Assembly: GCF_003001955.1 (NCBI RefSeq)
Contig: NZ_PVNH01000003.1
Location: forward strand, 310,001 to 374,000
Source: Prauserella shujinwangii
GTDB taxonomy: Bacteria; Actinomycetota; Actinomycetes; Mycobacteriales; Pseudonocardiaceae
Direction: 5' to 3'
Length of the DNA: 64,000 nucleotides
The position numbers and the translations under genes are program-made. This document shows positions 1 to 7,923 of the stretch, one piece after another (within the stretch, counting starts at the first letter, position 1; every line of letters starts with the position of its first letter). The notes beneath the pieces are model-generated. The model was not told the DNA's origin. It saw only the letters and a program-made list of their open reading frames with translations, and did not search any database.

Positions 1-299
1 CGCTGCTGCTCAACCCGCACGTCACGATGACCGTTGGCAAGGCGGCGGCGCAGGTCGGGCACGGCACGATGCTGCTCGCGGCCCTGCTGGACGCCGGGTC
101 CCGCGCCGCGTGGGCGGAGCGGGGCTTTCCCTGCGCCGTGCGCACCCCGGACGCCGCGCGGTGGGCGCAGGCGCACCCCGGCGCGGACGCCGAGGGCGCC
201 TGGCGGGAGCGCCGGGTGCTCGCCGTGCGCGACGCCGGGTTCACCGAGGTGGATCCGGGTACGGTGACGGTGCTCGTGGAGCATCATGATGCGCGGTGA
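1..299 (+). CDS. Peptidyl-tRNA hydrolase, Pth2-type, C-terminal part (5' end outside window)
   Basis: The reading frame is open from the first full codon (position 3) and stops at 297-299, so only the C-terminal ~98 residues are present. The segment GKAAAQVGHG matches the substrate-binding K-x-AAQ-x-GH signature of Pth2 (archaeal/eukaryotic-type) peptidyl-tRNA hydrolases. The end, with PGTVTVLVE, matches the last strand of that fold. The family cleaves the ester bond of peptidyl-tRNAs released from stalled ribosomes. The assignment rests on motif recognition in a fragment. The gene runs toward vapBC, with 18 nt to the vapB start. Confidence 0.7.
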   Translation, partial: LLLNPHVTMTVGKAAAQVGHGTMLLAALLDAGSRAAWAERGFPCAVRTPDAARWAQAHPGADAEGAWRERRVLAVRDAGFTEVDPGTVTVLVEHHDAR

Positions 300-314
300 G
301 AGTGTTATGATGCG
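281..314. promoter_or_regulatory. Candidate vapBC operator/promoter
   Basis: A perfect 12-bp palindrome, GCATCATGATGC, lies at 281-292, and a matching half-site ATGATGCG follows at 307-314. TATGAT at 306-311 is a plausible -10 element placed so that transcription would start at or next to the GTG at 318, giving a leaderless vapB message. Toxin-antitoxin operons are normally autoregulated by the antitoxin binding inverted repeats near the promoter. The palindrome is seen; the operator role is inferred. Confidence 0.45.
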
Positions 315-317
315 TCC

Positions 318-569
318 GTGCGCACGACCGTCAACATCGACGACAACCTGCTCAAGGAGGCGAGGCGGCTCGCCGTGAGCACCGGCCGCCCACTCGGCGA
401 GGTCGTCAACGACGCGCTGCGCGTTCTGCTCGCGCGGGTCGAGCACAACCGCGGGCACGGTACGGACTTCCGGTTGCCCACCGGAGGGCAGGGCGGCCTG
501 CGGCCGGGTGTGGACCTCGAGAACAAGGACCTGATGGCCGAGGTCCTCGGGGACAACGAGGCCCGCTAG
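318..569 (+). CDS. vapB: VapB-type antitoxin (ribbon-helix-helix)
   Basis: An 83-residue protein starting at GTG. The N-terminus MRTTVNIDDNLLKEARRLA is the beta strand and first helix of the ribbon-helix-helix fold found in VapB antitoxins. The C-terminal ~35 residues, with the RPGVDLENK stretch, are the usual extended arm that wraps the toxin. Its stop codon TAG (567-569) shares one base with the GTG start of the PIN-domain gene, so the two are translationally coupled. By family knowledge it neutralises VapC and represses its own promoter. No clear Shine-Dalgarno is visible, which fits a leaderless start. Confidence 0.85.
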   Translation: MRTTVNIDDNLLKEARRLAVSTGRPLGEVVNDALRVLLARVEHNRGHGTDFRLPTGGQGGLRPGVDLENKDLMAEVLGDNEAR

Positions 570-1003
570 TGCGGATCTTCGACGTCAACGTGTTCGTGTA
601 CGCGTTCCGCGAGGATCTTCCGCGGCACGGCGAGTACCGGCCGTGGGTGGAGAGCAGGCTGGCCGGTGCCGAGCCGGTGGGCGTCAGCGAGTTCGTGCTG
701 TCCGGCTTCCTCCGGGTCGTGACCAATCACCGGGTCTTCCGCGAGCCGACCACGCCCGAGGATGCCCTCGCCTTCTGTGCCGCTGTCCGGCACGCGCCCG
801 CCGCCGTTCCGGTGCGGGCCGGAGACCGGCACTGGATGGTCTTCGAAGAGCTCTGCCGGACCGTCGCCGCGAAGGGCAACACCGTGGCCGACGTCTACCA
901 TGCGGCGCTGGCCATCGAGCACGGCGCGACCTGGGTCAGCGCGGACCGGGACTTCGCGAAGTTCCCGGGACTGAGCTGGGAGCTGCCGCCGGTGCCCGCC
1001 TGA
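569..1003 (+). CDS. vapC: VapC-type PIN-domain ribonuclease toxin
   Basis: A 144-residue PIN-domain protein, the usual VapC length. The four acidic active-site positions are visible: D5 in IFDVNVF, E41 in VSEFV, D108 in VADVYHAALA and D126 in SADRDF. These coordinate Mg2+/Mn2+ for RNA cleavage; VapC toxins typically cut tRNA or 23S rRNA and stall growth. The start overlaps the antitoxin stop by one base. It converges on the small gene ending at 1008, only 4 nt away. The RNA target cannot be read from sequence. Confidence 0.88.
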   Translation: MRIFDVNVFVYAFREDLPRHGEYRPWVESRLAGAEPVGVSEFVLSGFLRVVTNHRVFREPTTPEDALAFCAAVRHAPAAVPVRAGDRHWMVFEELCRTVAAKGNTVADVYHAALAIEHGATWVSADRDFAKFPGLSWELPPVPA

Positions 1004-1007
1004 GGGG

Positions 1008-1385
1008 TCAGGCCGACTCGCCCGCCTTCCACACCACGTAGGCCTCGTCGGCGTCGGTGGTCATCGCCTCCACGAACTTGTCGTGGTCGAAGCCGGGCAG
1101 GGCCTGCAGGCGCTCTATCAACGCGTTCGCGGCCGGGTCGCCGCTCGGCACGGCCGTGCCGGTGCCGTCGGCGGCGGCCAGCATGAGGAACACGTCCTCG
1201 TTCCACGGACCCTCGGGGATCACCCGCACGACCACGGCGGACAGGTCCGCCCAGTCGACCGACTCCTCGCTACCGTCGGCCAGCTGCCTTCGCACGCCCG
1301 TGTCGTCGACGCGCACCGAGCGGGACTGTGCGGTGGCTGAATCCTGGGACAACAACTTCTCCCTCGGTGTTCGGCTTCCGTTCAC
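1008..1385 (-). CDS. Conserved hypothetical protein downstream of dinG
   Basis: A 125-residue protein if the GTG at 1383-1385 is used. The alternative upstream extension of this frame runs through the dinG gene and is a shadow. The sequence is soluble and acidic at the C-terminus, with patterned strands (SVDWADLSAVVVRVIPEGPW, then EAYVVWKAGE). No catalytic motif or signal peptide is visible and I do not recognise a named domain. It starts 23 nt after the dinG stop on the same strand, so co-transcription is likely. The start codon is uncertain because no strong Shine-Dalgarno precedes it. Confidence 0.65.
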   Translation of the reverse strand: MNGSRTPREKLLSQDSATAQSRSVRVDDTGVRRQLADGSEESVDWADLSAVVVRVIPEGPWNEDVFLMLAAADGTGTAVPSGDPAANALIERLQALPGFDHDKFVEAMTTDADEAYVVWKAGESA

Positions 1386-1408
1386 CGTAGTGCCTCGGGT
1401 CACCGGGC

Positions 1409-3463
1409 TCAGGTGGGGGCGGCCGCGTCGAGCCTGCGCAACGCGTCCCGCGCGACCTGCGGGTCGGACGTCGGCCAGAACGGCGGCAACGAGGCCCGCA
1501 GGAAGCCGCCGTACCGGGCGGTCGCCAGCCGGGAGTCGAGGACGGCCACCACACCCCGGTCGGTGATCGAGCGGTGCAGCCTGCCCGTGCCCTGGGCGAG
1601 CAGCAGCGCGGCGTGTGTCGCGGCCACGGTCAGGAACCCGTTGCCCCCGCGAGCCTCGACCGCACGCTGCCGCGCGGACGCCACCGGATCGTCCGGGCGC
1701 GGGAACGGCAGCCGGTCCACCAGCACCAGCTGCAGCGACGGGCCCGGCACGTCCACGCCCTGCCACAGCGACAGGGTGCCGAACAGGCAGGTGCGCGGAT
1801 CCTCGGCGAACTTGCGGACGAGCAGGGCCGTGGCGTCCTCGCCCTGGCAGAGGATCGGGTGCTCCACGCGGTCGCGCAGCGCCTCGGTGGCCTGCTTGGC
1901 CGCCCGCATCGAGGAGAACAGGCCGAGCGCCCGCCCGCCCGCGGCCCCGATCAGCTCGGCGATCTCGTCGAGCGTGGCCTCGCCGAGGCCGTCCCGGCCG
2001 GGCGGCGGCAGGTGCCTGGCGATGTAGAGGATGCCGTTGCGGCGGTGGTCGAAGGGTGAGCCGACGTCGATGCCCTGCCAGCGCGGGCCCGCGTCGGCGT
2101 CCGACGGCGGTGCCTTGTCGGTCGCGGTGCCCTCCGCCTTGGCCTGCCGCTCGGCCGACGGCGGCAGCCCCCACTGCCTGGCGAGCGTGTCGAACGTGCC
2201 GCCGAGGGTCAGCGTCGCCGAGGTGAGCACGGTGGTGGACCGGGCGAACACGCGCTCGCGCAGCAACCCGCCCACCGAAAGCGGTGCGACGTGCAGCGTC
2301 GGCGGCCGCGGCGTGGCGGCGAAGCCGTCGCCGCTGAGCCACACGACCTCGTGCTGGTGGGCGCGGTCCTCGCCGAACGCGTCGAGCATGCGCTCGGCCG
2401 ACTCGTGCACCTCCTCCAGCAGCGACCGGGCCAGCTTGCGGACGGTGGCCTCCTCGACGTCCTCCTTCCGGTCGGAGCCGAGCGCGGTGAGGCACGCGTG
2501 CGCGGCGTCGCGCACGGCCGTGAGCGCGCCGCCCAGCGGCTGCGGCAGCGTGTCCATGCGGCCGGGGGGCAGCTCGTCGAGCACGAGCGCGAGGCCGTCG
2601 CCCGACTCCAGCAGCCGGTCGGCGACGTCGGCGTCGATGAGCTTGCCGCACCGGCGGGTCGCGGCGGAGATCATCGCGCTGGTCAGCTCGCCGGTGGCGA
2701 CGGACGTGACGCGGTCGACCAGCTCGTGGGCCTCGTCGATGATCACCAGGTCGTGTTCGGGCAGCACCTGGTACTCCTGCATCGCGTCGATCGCGAGCAG
2801 GGCGTGGTTGGTGACCACCACGTCGGCGCGGCCCGCCTCGGCGCGGGCCCGCTCGGCGAAGCAGTCCGTGCCGATGGGGCAGCGGGCGGCGCCGAGGCAC
2901 TCCTTCGCGGTGACCGACACCTGCCGCCACGCCTGTTCGGACACGCCCGGCACCAGCTCGTCGCGGTCGCCGGTCTCGGTGTCCGACGACCACTCGTGCA
3001 GCCGCCGGACCTCGCGGCCCAGCCGGGACACGGCGTACGGGTCGAACAGCGACGTGTCCTCCGGTTCCTCGGGGGCGCCGGTGTCCAGCCGGTGCAGGCA
3101 GAGGTAGTTGCGCCTGCCCTTGAGGATCGCGAACGTGGGCTCGCGGCCGAGCGGCTTCTTCAGTGCCTTCGCCAGCCGGGGCAGGTCGCGGTCCACGAGC
3201 TGCCGCTGCAGCGCGATGGTGGCCGTCGACACCACCACGGTGGCCTCGCGCTCGACCGCGTGCCGGATCGCGGGCACGAGGTAGGCCAGCGACTTCCCGG
3301 TGCCGGTGCCCGCCTGCACGGCGAGGTGCTCGCCGGTGCGGATCGCCGTGCCGACCGCCTCCGCCATGCGGACCTGTCCCTCGCGTTCGGTGCCGCCGAC
3401 GGCCTCGACCGCGTGCGTGAGGAGTTCGCTGACGCTGGGCAGAGTCGAACGGTCACCGGCCAC
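1409..3463 (-). CDS. dinG: DinG-family ATP-dependent DNA helicase
   Basis: A 684-residue XPD/DinG-like superfamily 2 helicase. Walker A is AGTGTGKS at residues 51-58 and the Walker B box is DEAH at 243-246. Four cysteines (C122, C189, C195, C201) are spaced like the iron-sulfur cluster ligands of this family. A C-terminal helicase motif with GTLSLWQGVDVPG is present. DinG unwinds 5'-overhang duplexes, R-loops and D-loops, helping forks through transcription units. GTG start at 3463. It corresponds in position to the mycobacterial gene next to pncB (Rv1329c), although here several genes lie between the two. Confidence 0.92.
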   Translation of the reverse strand: MAGDRSTLPSVSELLTHAVEAVGGTEREGQVRMAEAVGTAIRTGEHLAVQAGTGTGKSLAYLVPAIRHAVEREATVVVSTATIALQRQLVDRDLPRLAKALKKPLGREPTFAILKGRRNYLCLHRLDTGAPEEPEDTSLFDPYAVSRLGREVRRLHEWSSDTETGDRDELVPGVSEQAWRQVSVTAKECLGAARCPIGTDCFAERARAEAGRADVVVTNHALLAIDAMQEYQVLPEHDLVIIDEAHELVDRVTSVATGELTSAMISAATRRCGKLIDADVADRLLESGDGLALVLDELPPGRMDTLPQPLGGALTAVRDAAHACLTALGSDRKEDVEEATVRKLARSLLEEVHESAERMLDAFGEDRAHQHEVVWLSGDGFAATPRPPTLHVAPLSVGGLLRERVFARSTTVLTSATLTLGGTFDTLARQWGLPPSAERQAKAEGTATDKAPPSDADAGPRWQGIDVGSPFDHRRNGILYIARHLPPPGRDGLGEATLDEIAELIGAAGGRALGLFSSMRAAKQATEALRDRVEHPILCQGEDATALLVRKFAEDPRTCLFGTLSLWQGVDVPGPSLQLVLVDRLPFPRPDDPVASARQRAVEARGGNGFLTVAATHAALLLAQGTGRLHRSITDRGVVAVLDSRLATARYGGFLRASLPPFWPTSDPQVARDALRRLDAAAPT

Positions 3464-3619
3464 GGGCAGAGACGGTACCGGCAGCCACCGTCAGCGCGTG
3501 GTGCGCGGTCGCCTCACCCGGTCGGCCAATGCTCACGAACGCTCCACTCGCGGCTCACCGGAGCGTCAGAAACCGGACATAGCGTCGGCGCGTTCCGTCC
3601 CCACCCGATGAGGAGACCC
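3464..3619. promoter_or_regulatory. Divergent promoter region dinG / secreted GDPD
   Basis: This 156-bp space separates two outward-facing genes. An inverted repeat ACGCTCC (3539-3545) / GGAGCGT (3560-3566) with a 14-nt centre is the only clear structure and could be an operator or small hairpin. AGGAG at 3611-3615 is the Shine-Dalgarno that fixes the GDPD start at 3620 rather than at the ATG at 3608. No convincing -35/-10 pair is visible. Confidence 0.35.
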
Positions 3620-5464
3620 ATGAGACGCACCCCGACCCGGCTGGCGTCCGCCGCGCTCGCCGTCGCCGCGGCCGCACTGGTCAGCGCCCCCGCCCCGCTC
3701 TCCGCGCAGGCCGATCCCGGCGACGTCGTCGTCGCCGAGTCGTTCGAAGGCCCCGGCCTCCCCGCGGGCTGGCGCCCCGCGGCGGGCTCGTGGCAGGTCC
3801 AGGACGGCCGGCTGGTGACGACCGAGCCGGGCGCGCGGTCGCGCATCACCTTCGGCCCGCACCTGGCCGACTTCCGCGCGGAGGCCACGATCCGCTTCGA
3901 CGCGGTGAACAACGCCAGCCGGTGGGCGGGCATCGTGCTCGACATCGACCCGTCCGGCGGCGTGCCGTGGAGCCAGGCCATCATGCGTTCGACGTCGACC
4001 GCGGCCAACGGGATCGAGTTCGCCGTCCGCACGGCGGGGGAGACGTGGAACGTCACCGACACCGCGTCCGCGCCGCACGACGCGGGCACCGGGCGGGACG
4101 TCCGGGTCGTGATCGAGGTGCACGGCAACCGCGCCAGCTGGAGCTTCGACGGCCGGACGGTGCTCACCACCACGCAGCTGCCGCGCAGCACCGACGGCGT
4201 GCTGGGCTTCGTCGCCGACGGCGCCCGGATCAGCGTGGACGACGTCGTGGTGACGGAGCTGGAGCCGCTGCCGATCACCCAGCCGGACGGGGCCCTGCCG
4301 CTGACGGTCGCCCACCGCGGCTACTCGTCGGCCGCGCCGGAGAACACGCTCGCCGCCGTGGCCGCCGGGATCCGCGCCCGTTCGGAGTACGTGGAGATCG
4401 ACGCGCACACCACGGCGGACGGCGTGCCGGTGGTGATGCACGACTCGACCGTCGACCGCACCACGAACGGCACCGGCGCCGTGTCCGCGCTCACCGCCGA
4501 CCACGTCACCGGGCTCGACGCGGGCTCGTGGTTCTCGCCCGCCTTCGCCGGGCAGCGCGTGCCGACCCTGGGCGCGGTGCTCGACCTGGTCAAGGACAGC
4601 GGCTCGACGCTGCTGCTGGAGGTCAAGGGCCCGGAGACGAGGGCCGAGACCGGCGGCATCGTCGCCGAGGTGCTGGAGCGCGGCATGGCGGAGCAGGTGC
4701 TGCTGCAGAGCTTCGACGAGCAGGTGCTGCGGCACGCCCGCGAGCTGGCGCCGGAGATCCCGCGCGGGCTGCTGCGGTCGGCCCTCGACGCCAACCCGGT
4801 CGCCACGGCGCGTTCGCTCGGTGTCGTGGCGTACAACCCGTCGGCGAACGCGCTGCTCGGCAGGCCCGGCGTCGTGGCCGACCTCAACGAGGCCGGGATC
4901 GCGGTGATGCCGTACACCGTCGACGACGCCGCCCGCTGGCAGCGCCTGACCGAACTCGGCGTCGACGCGGTCATCACGAACCGCGCCGGGGAGTTCGCGG
5001 GCTGGCGGCAGCGTTCCGAGCAGGTGCGCCCGGCCGCGCCGCGCGTGTCGGTCAGCGCGCCCGCCGACGGGGCGGCGGTGCGCCGCCACGAGCGCACGAC
5101 CGTGGCCGTCGACGCCCGGGACGCCGACACCGTCACCGTGACCCTCGACGGTGAGTCGGTGGATCCGGCGGTACCGCTGGACCCGCGCGCGCTCGCCGCC
5201 GGGACGCACGAGCTGGTGGCCACCGCGACCGGGCCCGGCGGGACCGCGTCGGCGCGGTCGACGTTCGAGGTGGTCGTGGACGAGGTGGGCGTGCGGGTCC
5301 TCGTCGCGGAGGCGGACATCGCGCCGCACCACGTCGCGGTGATCCTGCGGCACGTCGACGCGGGCCGGTGGGCGCAGGCCGCGCACGCCGTGCGGAGGGC
5401 GGGCTTCCCGCCCGAGCGGGAGCGGGTGCTGCTCGCCGACCTGGCCACCCTCCGCGCGAGCTGA
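3620..5464 (+). CDS. Secreted glycerophosphodiester phosphodiesterase with N-terminal lectin-like domain
   Basis: A 614-residue exported enzyme. The N-terminus has Arg residues then an Ala-rich hydrophobic core and a likely signal-peptidase site near LSAQADP. Residues ~33-220 look like a concanavalin/LamG-like beta sandwich. The GDPD domain begins at about residue 231 with AHRGYSSAAPENT, followed by VEIDAHTT and MHDSTVDRTTNGTG, the metal- and phosphate-binding motifs of the TIM-barrel family. The last ~130 residues carry an Ig-like segment and a helical tail resembling the FIMAH type. It should release glycerol-3-phosphate from glycerophosphodiesters outside the cell. The gene ends 3 nt before a long terminator hairpin shared with bioY. 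Confidence 0.88.
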   Translation: MRRTPTRLASAALAVAAAALVSAPAPLSAQADPGDVVVAESFEGPGLPAGWRPAAGSWQVQDGRLVTTEPGARSRITFGPHLADFRAEATIRFDAVNNASRWAGIVLDIDPSGGVPWSQAIMRSTSTAANGIEFAVRTAGETWNVTDTASAPHDAGTGRDVRVVIEVHGNRASWSFDGRTVLTTTQLPRSTDGVLGFVADGARISVDDVVVTELEPLPITQPDGALPLTVAHRGYSSAAPENTLAAVAAGIRARSEYVEIDAHTTADGVPVVMHDSTVDRTTNGTGAVSALTADHVTGLDAGSWFSPAFAGQRVPTLGAVLDLVKDSGSTLLLEVKGPETRAETGGIVAEVLERGMAEQVLLQSFDEQVLRHARELAPEIPRGLLRSALDANPVATARSLGVVAYNPSANALLGRPGVVADLNEAGIAVMPYTVDDAARWQRLTELGVDAVITNRAGEFAGWRQRSEQVRPAAPRVSVSAPADGAAVRRHERTTVAVDARDADTVTVTLDGESVDPAVPLDPRALAAGTHELVATATGPGGTASARSTFEVVVDEVGVRVLVAEADIAPHHVAVILRHVDAGRWAQAAHAVRRAGFPPERERVLLADLATLRAS

Positions 5465-5467
5465 CGA

Positions 5468-5520
5468 GCAGTGAAGGCCACCTTGACTGCGTTGAACGCA
5501 GTGAAGGTGGCCTTCACTGC
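5468..5520. terminator. Bidirectional terminator hairpin (TTGAACGC family)
   Basis: A perfect 17-bp stem: GCAGTGAAGGCCACCTT (5468-5484) pairs with its complement at 5504-5520. A second inner stem ACTGCG/CGCAGT closes a TTGAA loop. It sits between the convergent GDPD and bioY genes. A second hairpin at 47883-47935 has the same outer end and the same inner GCGTTGAACGC core but a different, still perfectly paired, middle. There is no clear U-run, as is common in actinomycetes. Confidence 0.8.
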
Positions 5521-5526
5521 CGGGGG

Positions 5527-6108
5527 TCAGTCGCGGAAGCGGTGCACGAGCGCCCAGGTGGCGGGCAGCACGGCGGCGGCGAGCGCGATCTTCAGCGCGT
5601 CGCCGAGCAGGAACGGTGCCACGCCCTTGTCCAGCGCGGTGGCGAGGTCGAGCGACGCGGCCGCCATCAGCCACGGCACGCCGAACGCGTAGATCACCAG
5701 GTTGCCGAGCACCATCGTGCCCGCCGTGCGCGCCGGCGTGCGGTCACCGCCCCGGGCGGCCAGCGTTCCGACCAGCGCACCGGCGAACACGAACCCGACG
5801 ACGTACCCGGCGCTGGCCGTCAGGCCCGACGTCCCGTTGTTGAACCACGGCATCCCGGCCGCACCGACGAGCAGGTACAGCAGCATCGCGGCGGCACCGC
5901 GCCGCCAGCCCAGCGCCGCACCGGTGAGCAGAGCGGCGAACGTCTGCCCCGTCATCGGCACCGGGCTGCCCGGCACCGGGATCACCGCCTGCGCGGCCAG
6001 GCCGGTCAGCCCCGCGGCGGCCGTCACGAGGACGGCGTCCCGCACGAGCGTGCCGGGTACGAGGTCGGCCAGTACGGTGCGGCGGGTCGCGACGGGCAGC
6101 GAAGACAC
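5527..6108 (-). CDS. bioY: BioY biotin transporter (ECF S component)
   Basis: A 193-residue integral membrane protein with about six hydrophobic segments. The motifs SPVPMTGQTFAALLTGAALGWRRG and GYVVGFVFAGALVG are diagnostic of BioY, the biotin-binding S subunit of energy-coupling-factor transporters. Some BioY proteins work alone and others with an EcfT/EcfA module, which is not encoded next to it here. GTG start at 6108 with GGAGG about six bases upstream. It is monocistronic as seen, converging on the GDPD gene. I could not identify a biotin-repressor site in the upstream 190 bp. Confidence 0.93.
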   Translation of the reverse strand: MSSLPVATRRTVLADLVPGTLVRDAVLVTAAAGLTGLAAQAVIPVPGSPVPMTGQTFAALLTGAALGWRRGAAAMLLYLLVGAAGMPWFNNGTSGLTASAGYVVGFVFAGALVGTLAARGGDRTPARTAGTMVLGNLVIYAFGVPWLMAAASLDLATALDKGVAPFLLGDALKIALAAAVLPATWALVHRFRD

Positions 6109-6295
6109 GAGAACCTCCAGGTCGAACTCCGATCCGCAGCGAGGTTAGTGCGACAGTGCCGCGACCGGACGCGGAAGTCGTGTTTCTCATACCTCACCCG
6201 ACCGAGTGGAGCGGGCCCGCGCGGGTCAGGTGGGCCGGGACCACCGCCGATGACGAGGGGGCCGGAGTGTTCACCACGGGCGGGGAGGAACCAGG

Positions 6296-6964
6296 ATGTC
6301 GCGGATCGGCAGGTCGATGGTGGTGGCGGCGCTGGCGGGCAGCCTGCTGACGGTGCCGGGTGCGGCGACGGCGGAGCAGGAGGCACCGGTCGCCGCGACC
6401 GCCTCGGCCTCGGCGTCGGTCGGTGCGGTCGACATCGTGGTCGCGGGCAGGCCCGGCCACGCGGCGCCGATCGCCCCGTGCACGGTCGGCGGCACCGAGC
6501 GGAACTCCGCGCGCGGCACGGACGTCGGCCGCACCACGAGCTTCGGGGCGGGGGACACCCGGTGCGCCCGCACATCCGGCGGCGCGGCCACGGCGAAGGC
6601 CACCGGGCAGCGGTTCCGGACCAGCGTGCTCCGCCAGTTCGGCGGTCCCGTGCTGCGGGTGCGCACGTTCTCCGCCGAGTGCCGGACCACCGGCAACGGC
6701 AGCGAGGGCTACGTGGAGCTGGGCGGGGTTTCCGGCTTCCGGCTGCCCTCGGAGATCCCAGCGGACCACACGATCACCATTCCCGGCCGGTCCGAGGGGG
6801 ACCCGCCGATGGCCGAGATCGTGCTCAACGACCTCGTGGCGCCCACGCCGCCGGACGGCAGCCTCACCACCCACGCGTTGCACATCAAGCTGTTCCCGCA
6901 GGGTGGTCCGGCGAGCGGGGACATCTTCGTGGGCACCGCCGGCTGCGACCCGTACGCCGGCTGA
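6296..6964 (+). CDS. Secreted protein, probable choice-of-anchor-P type
   Basis: A 222-residue exported protein: positively charged start, hydrophobic stretch VVAALAGSLLTVPGAATA and a likely cleavage site after ATA. The mature part contains five cysteines and a beta-rich core with GSEGYVELGGVSGFRLP, which recalls the choice-of-anchor P family of actinobacterial surface proteins; this family call is tentative. There is no catalytic signature. GAGGAACCAGG precedes the ATG as ribosome-binding site. It converges on the sugar-kinase operon with 11 nt between stops. Confidence 0.7.
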   Translation: MSRIGRSMVVAALAGSLLTVPGAATAEQEAPVAATASASASVGAVDIVVAGRPGHAAPIAPCTVGGTERNSARGTDVGRTTSFGAGDTRCARTSGGAATAKATGQRFRTSVLRQFGGPVLRVRTFSAECRTTGNGSEGYVELGGVSGFRLPSEIPADHTITIPGRSEGDPPMAEIVLNDLVAPTPPDGSLTTHALHIKLFPQGGPASGDIFVGTAGCDPYAG

Positions 6965-6975
6965 CGCCTGCCGGG

Positions 6976-7923
6976 TCAGCGGACGATCGTGATGGGCCCC
7001 GCCAGCTCGTTCAGCTCGTCGCGGTCGGGCAGCGCGTCCGCGTCACCCGCCACCGACACCGCGAACGCGCCGCACGCCGCGGCCGTCCGGACCCGCCGGT
7101 CCGGCGGCGCGCCGGCCAGCCGGTCCGCCAGGTAGCCCGCCGCGAACGCGTCGCCCGCGCCCTCCGGGTCCACCGCCCGCACCGGGTACACCGGGACGTC
7201 GTAGCGCAGCCCGCCCAGCTCGGCCACCGCCCCGCGCGGGCCCAGCTTCACGAGTACCTCCTCCGGCCCCAGCGCCGCGAGCGCCCCGGCGAGGTCCTCG
7301 GCCGATCCCTCCAGCCCGAGCAGCCGTGCCTCGGCCTCCCCCGCGAACACGATGTCGGCGCGGGTCACCAGCTCGCGCAGCACGTCCTGCGCGTCCTCGG
7401 GCGGCCACAGCGCGTGCCGGTAGTTCACGTCGAACGACACCGGGACGTCCGCCTCCTGCGCCACGTCGATCGCCGCGTGCACCGCGTCCGCCGCCGACTC
7501 CGACAGCGCGGGCGTGATGCCGGAGAGGTGCAGCACCCCGGCGGCGCGGATCCGGTCCTCGCAGAGGTCCTCGGCGCACAGCCGGGAGCCCGCGCTGCCG
7601 TGCCGGTAGTACGCCACGCGCATCGAGTCCGCGGCCCGGAAGTCCTTGAGCATCAACCCGGTGGCCGCGTACTGGTCGGTGCGCGCGGCCGAGACGTCGA
7701 CGCCCTCGTCCCGGATCCGGGCCAGCACCAGGGATCCCGGTTCGTCCGCGCCGACCCGGCCCGCCCACGACGCGCCGACGCCGAGCCTGCGCACGCCGAT
7801 GGCCACGCTCGACTCGGAACCGGCGATGCCGACGTTGACCGTGCTCGCGTGCCGCAGCCTGCCGGAGTCCGTGCTGAACACGGCCATGGTCTCGCCGAAG
7901 GTCAGCAACCCGCCTGCGGTCAC
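6976..7923 (-). CDS. PfkB-family sugar kinase (2-keto-3-deoxygluconate kinase-like)
   Basis: A 315-residue ribokinase/PfkB-fold kinase. The N-terminal substrate region has VNVGIAGSESSVAIGVRRLG, and the C-terminal PfkB signature is DPEGAGDAFAAGYLADRL, containing the catalytic Asp of GAGD. Overall it resembles 2-dehydro-3-deoxygluconate kinases, but the substrate is not provable by eye. The GTG start at 7923 overlaps the TGA of pncA (GTGA), so it is the last gene of the pncB-pncA-kinase operon. A kinase there could act on a nucleoside or sugar linked to NAD turnover rather than on KDG. Confidence 0.82.
   Translation of the reverse strand: MTAGGLLTFGETMAVFSTDSGRLRHASTVNVGIAGSESSVAIGVRRLGVGASWAGRVGADEPGSLVLARIRDEGVDVSAARTDQYAATGLMLKDFRAADSMRVAYYRHGSAGSRLCAEDLCEDRIRAAGVLHLSGITPALSESAADAVHAAIDVAQEADVPVSFDVNYRHALWPPEDAQDVLRELVTRADIVFAGEAEARLLGLEGSAEDLAGALAALGPEEVLVKLGPRGAVAELGGLRYDVPVYPVRAVDPEGAGDAFAAGYLADRLAGAPPDRRVRTAAACGAFAVSVAGDADALPDRDELNELAGPITIVR

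Noticed and set aside
1008-2993. 661-residue minus-strand frame joining the small gene to a region inside dinG
   Set aside because: Only the last 125 residues look like protein. The rest is Arg/Gly/Ala-rich shadow of dinG in another frame.
2291-3619. Upstream extension of the GDPD frame over dinG
   Set aside because: It is antisense to dinG, with shadow composition. The signal peptide and AGGAG place the start at 3620.
6109-6295. Biotin-repressor site upstream of bioY
   Set aside because: I looked for inverted TGAAC/GTTCA-like or BirA-like sites and found no convincing pair.
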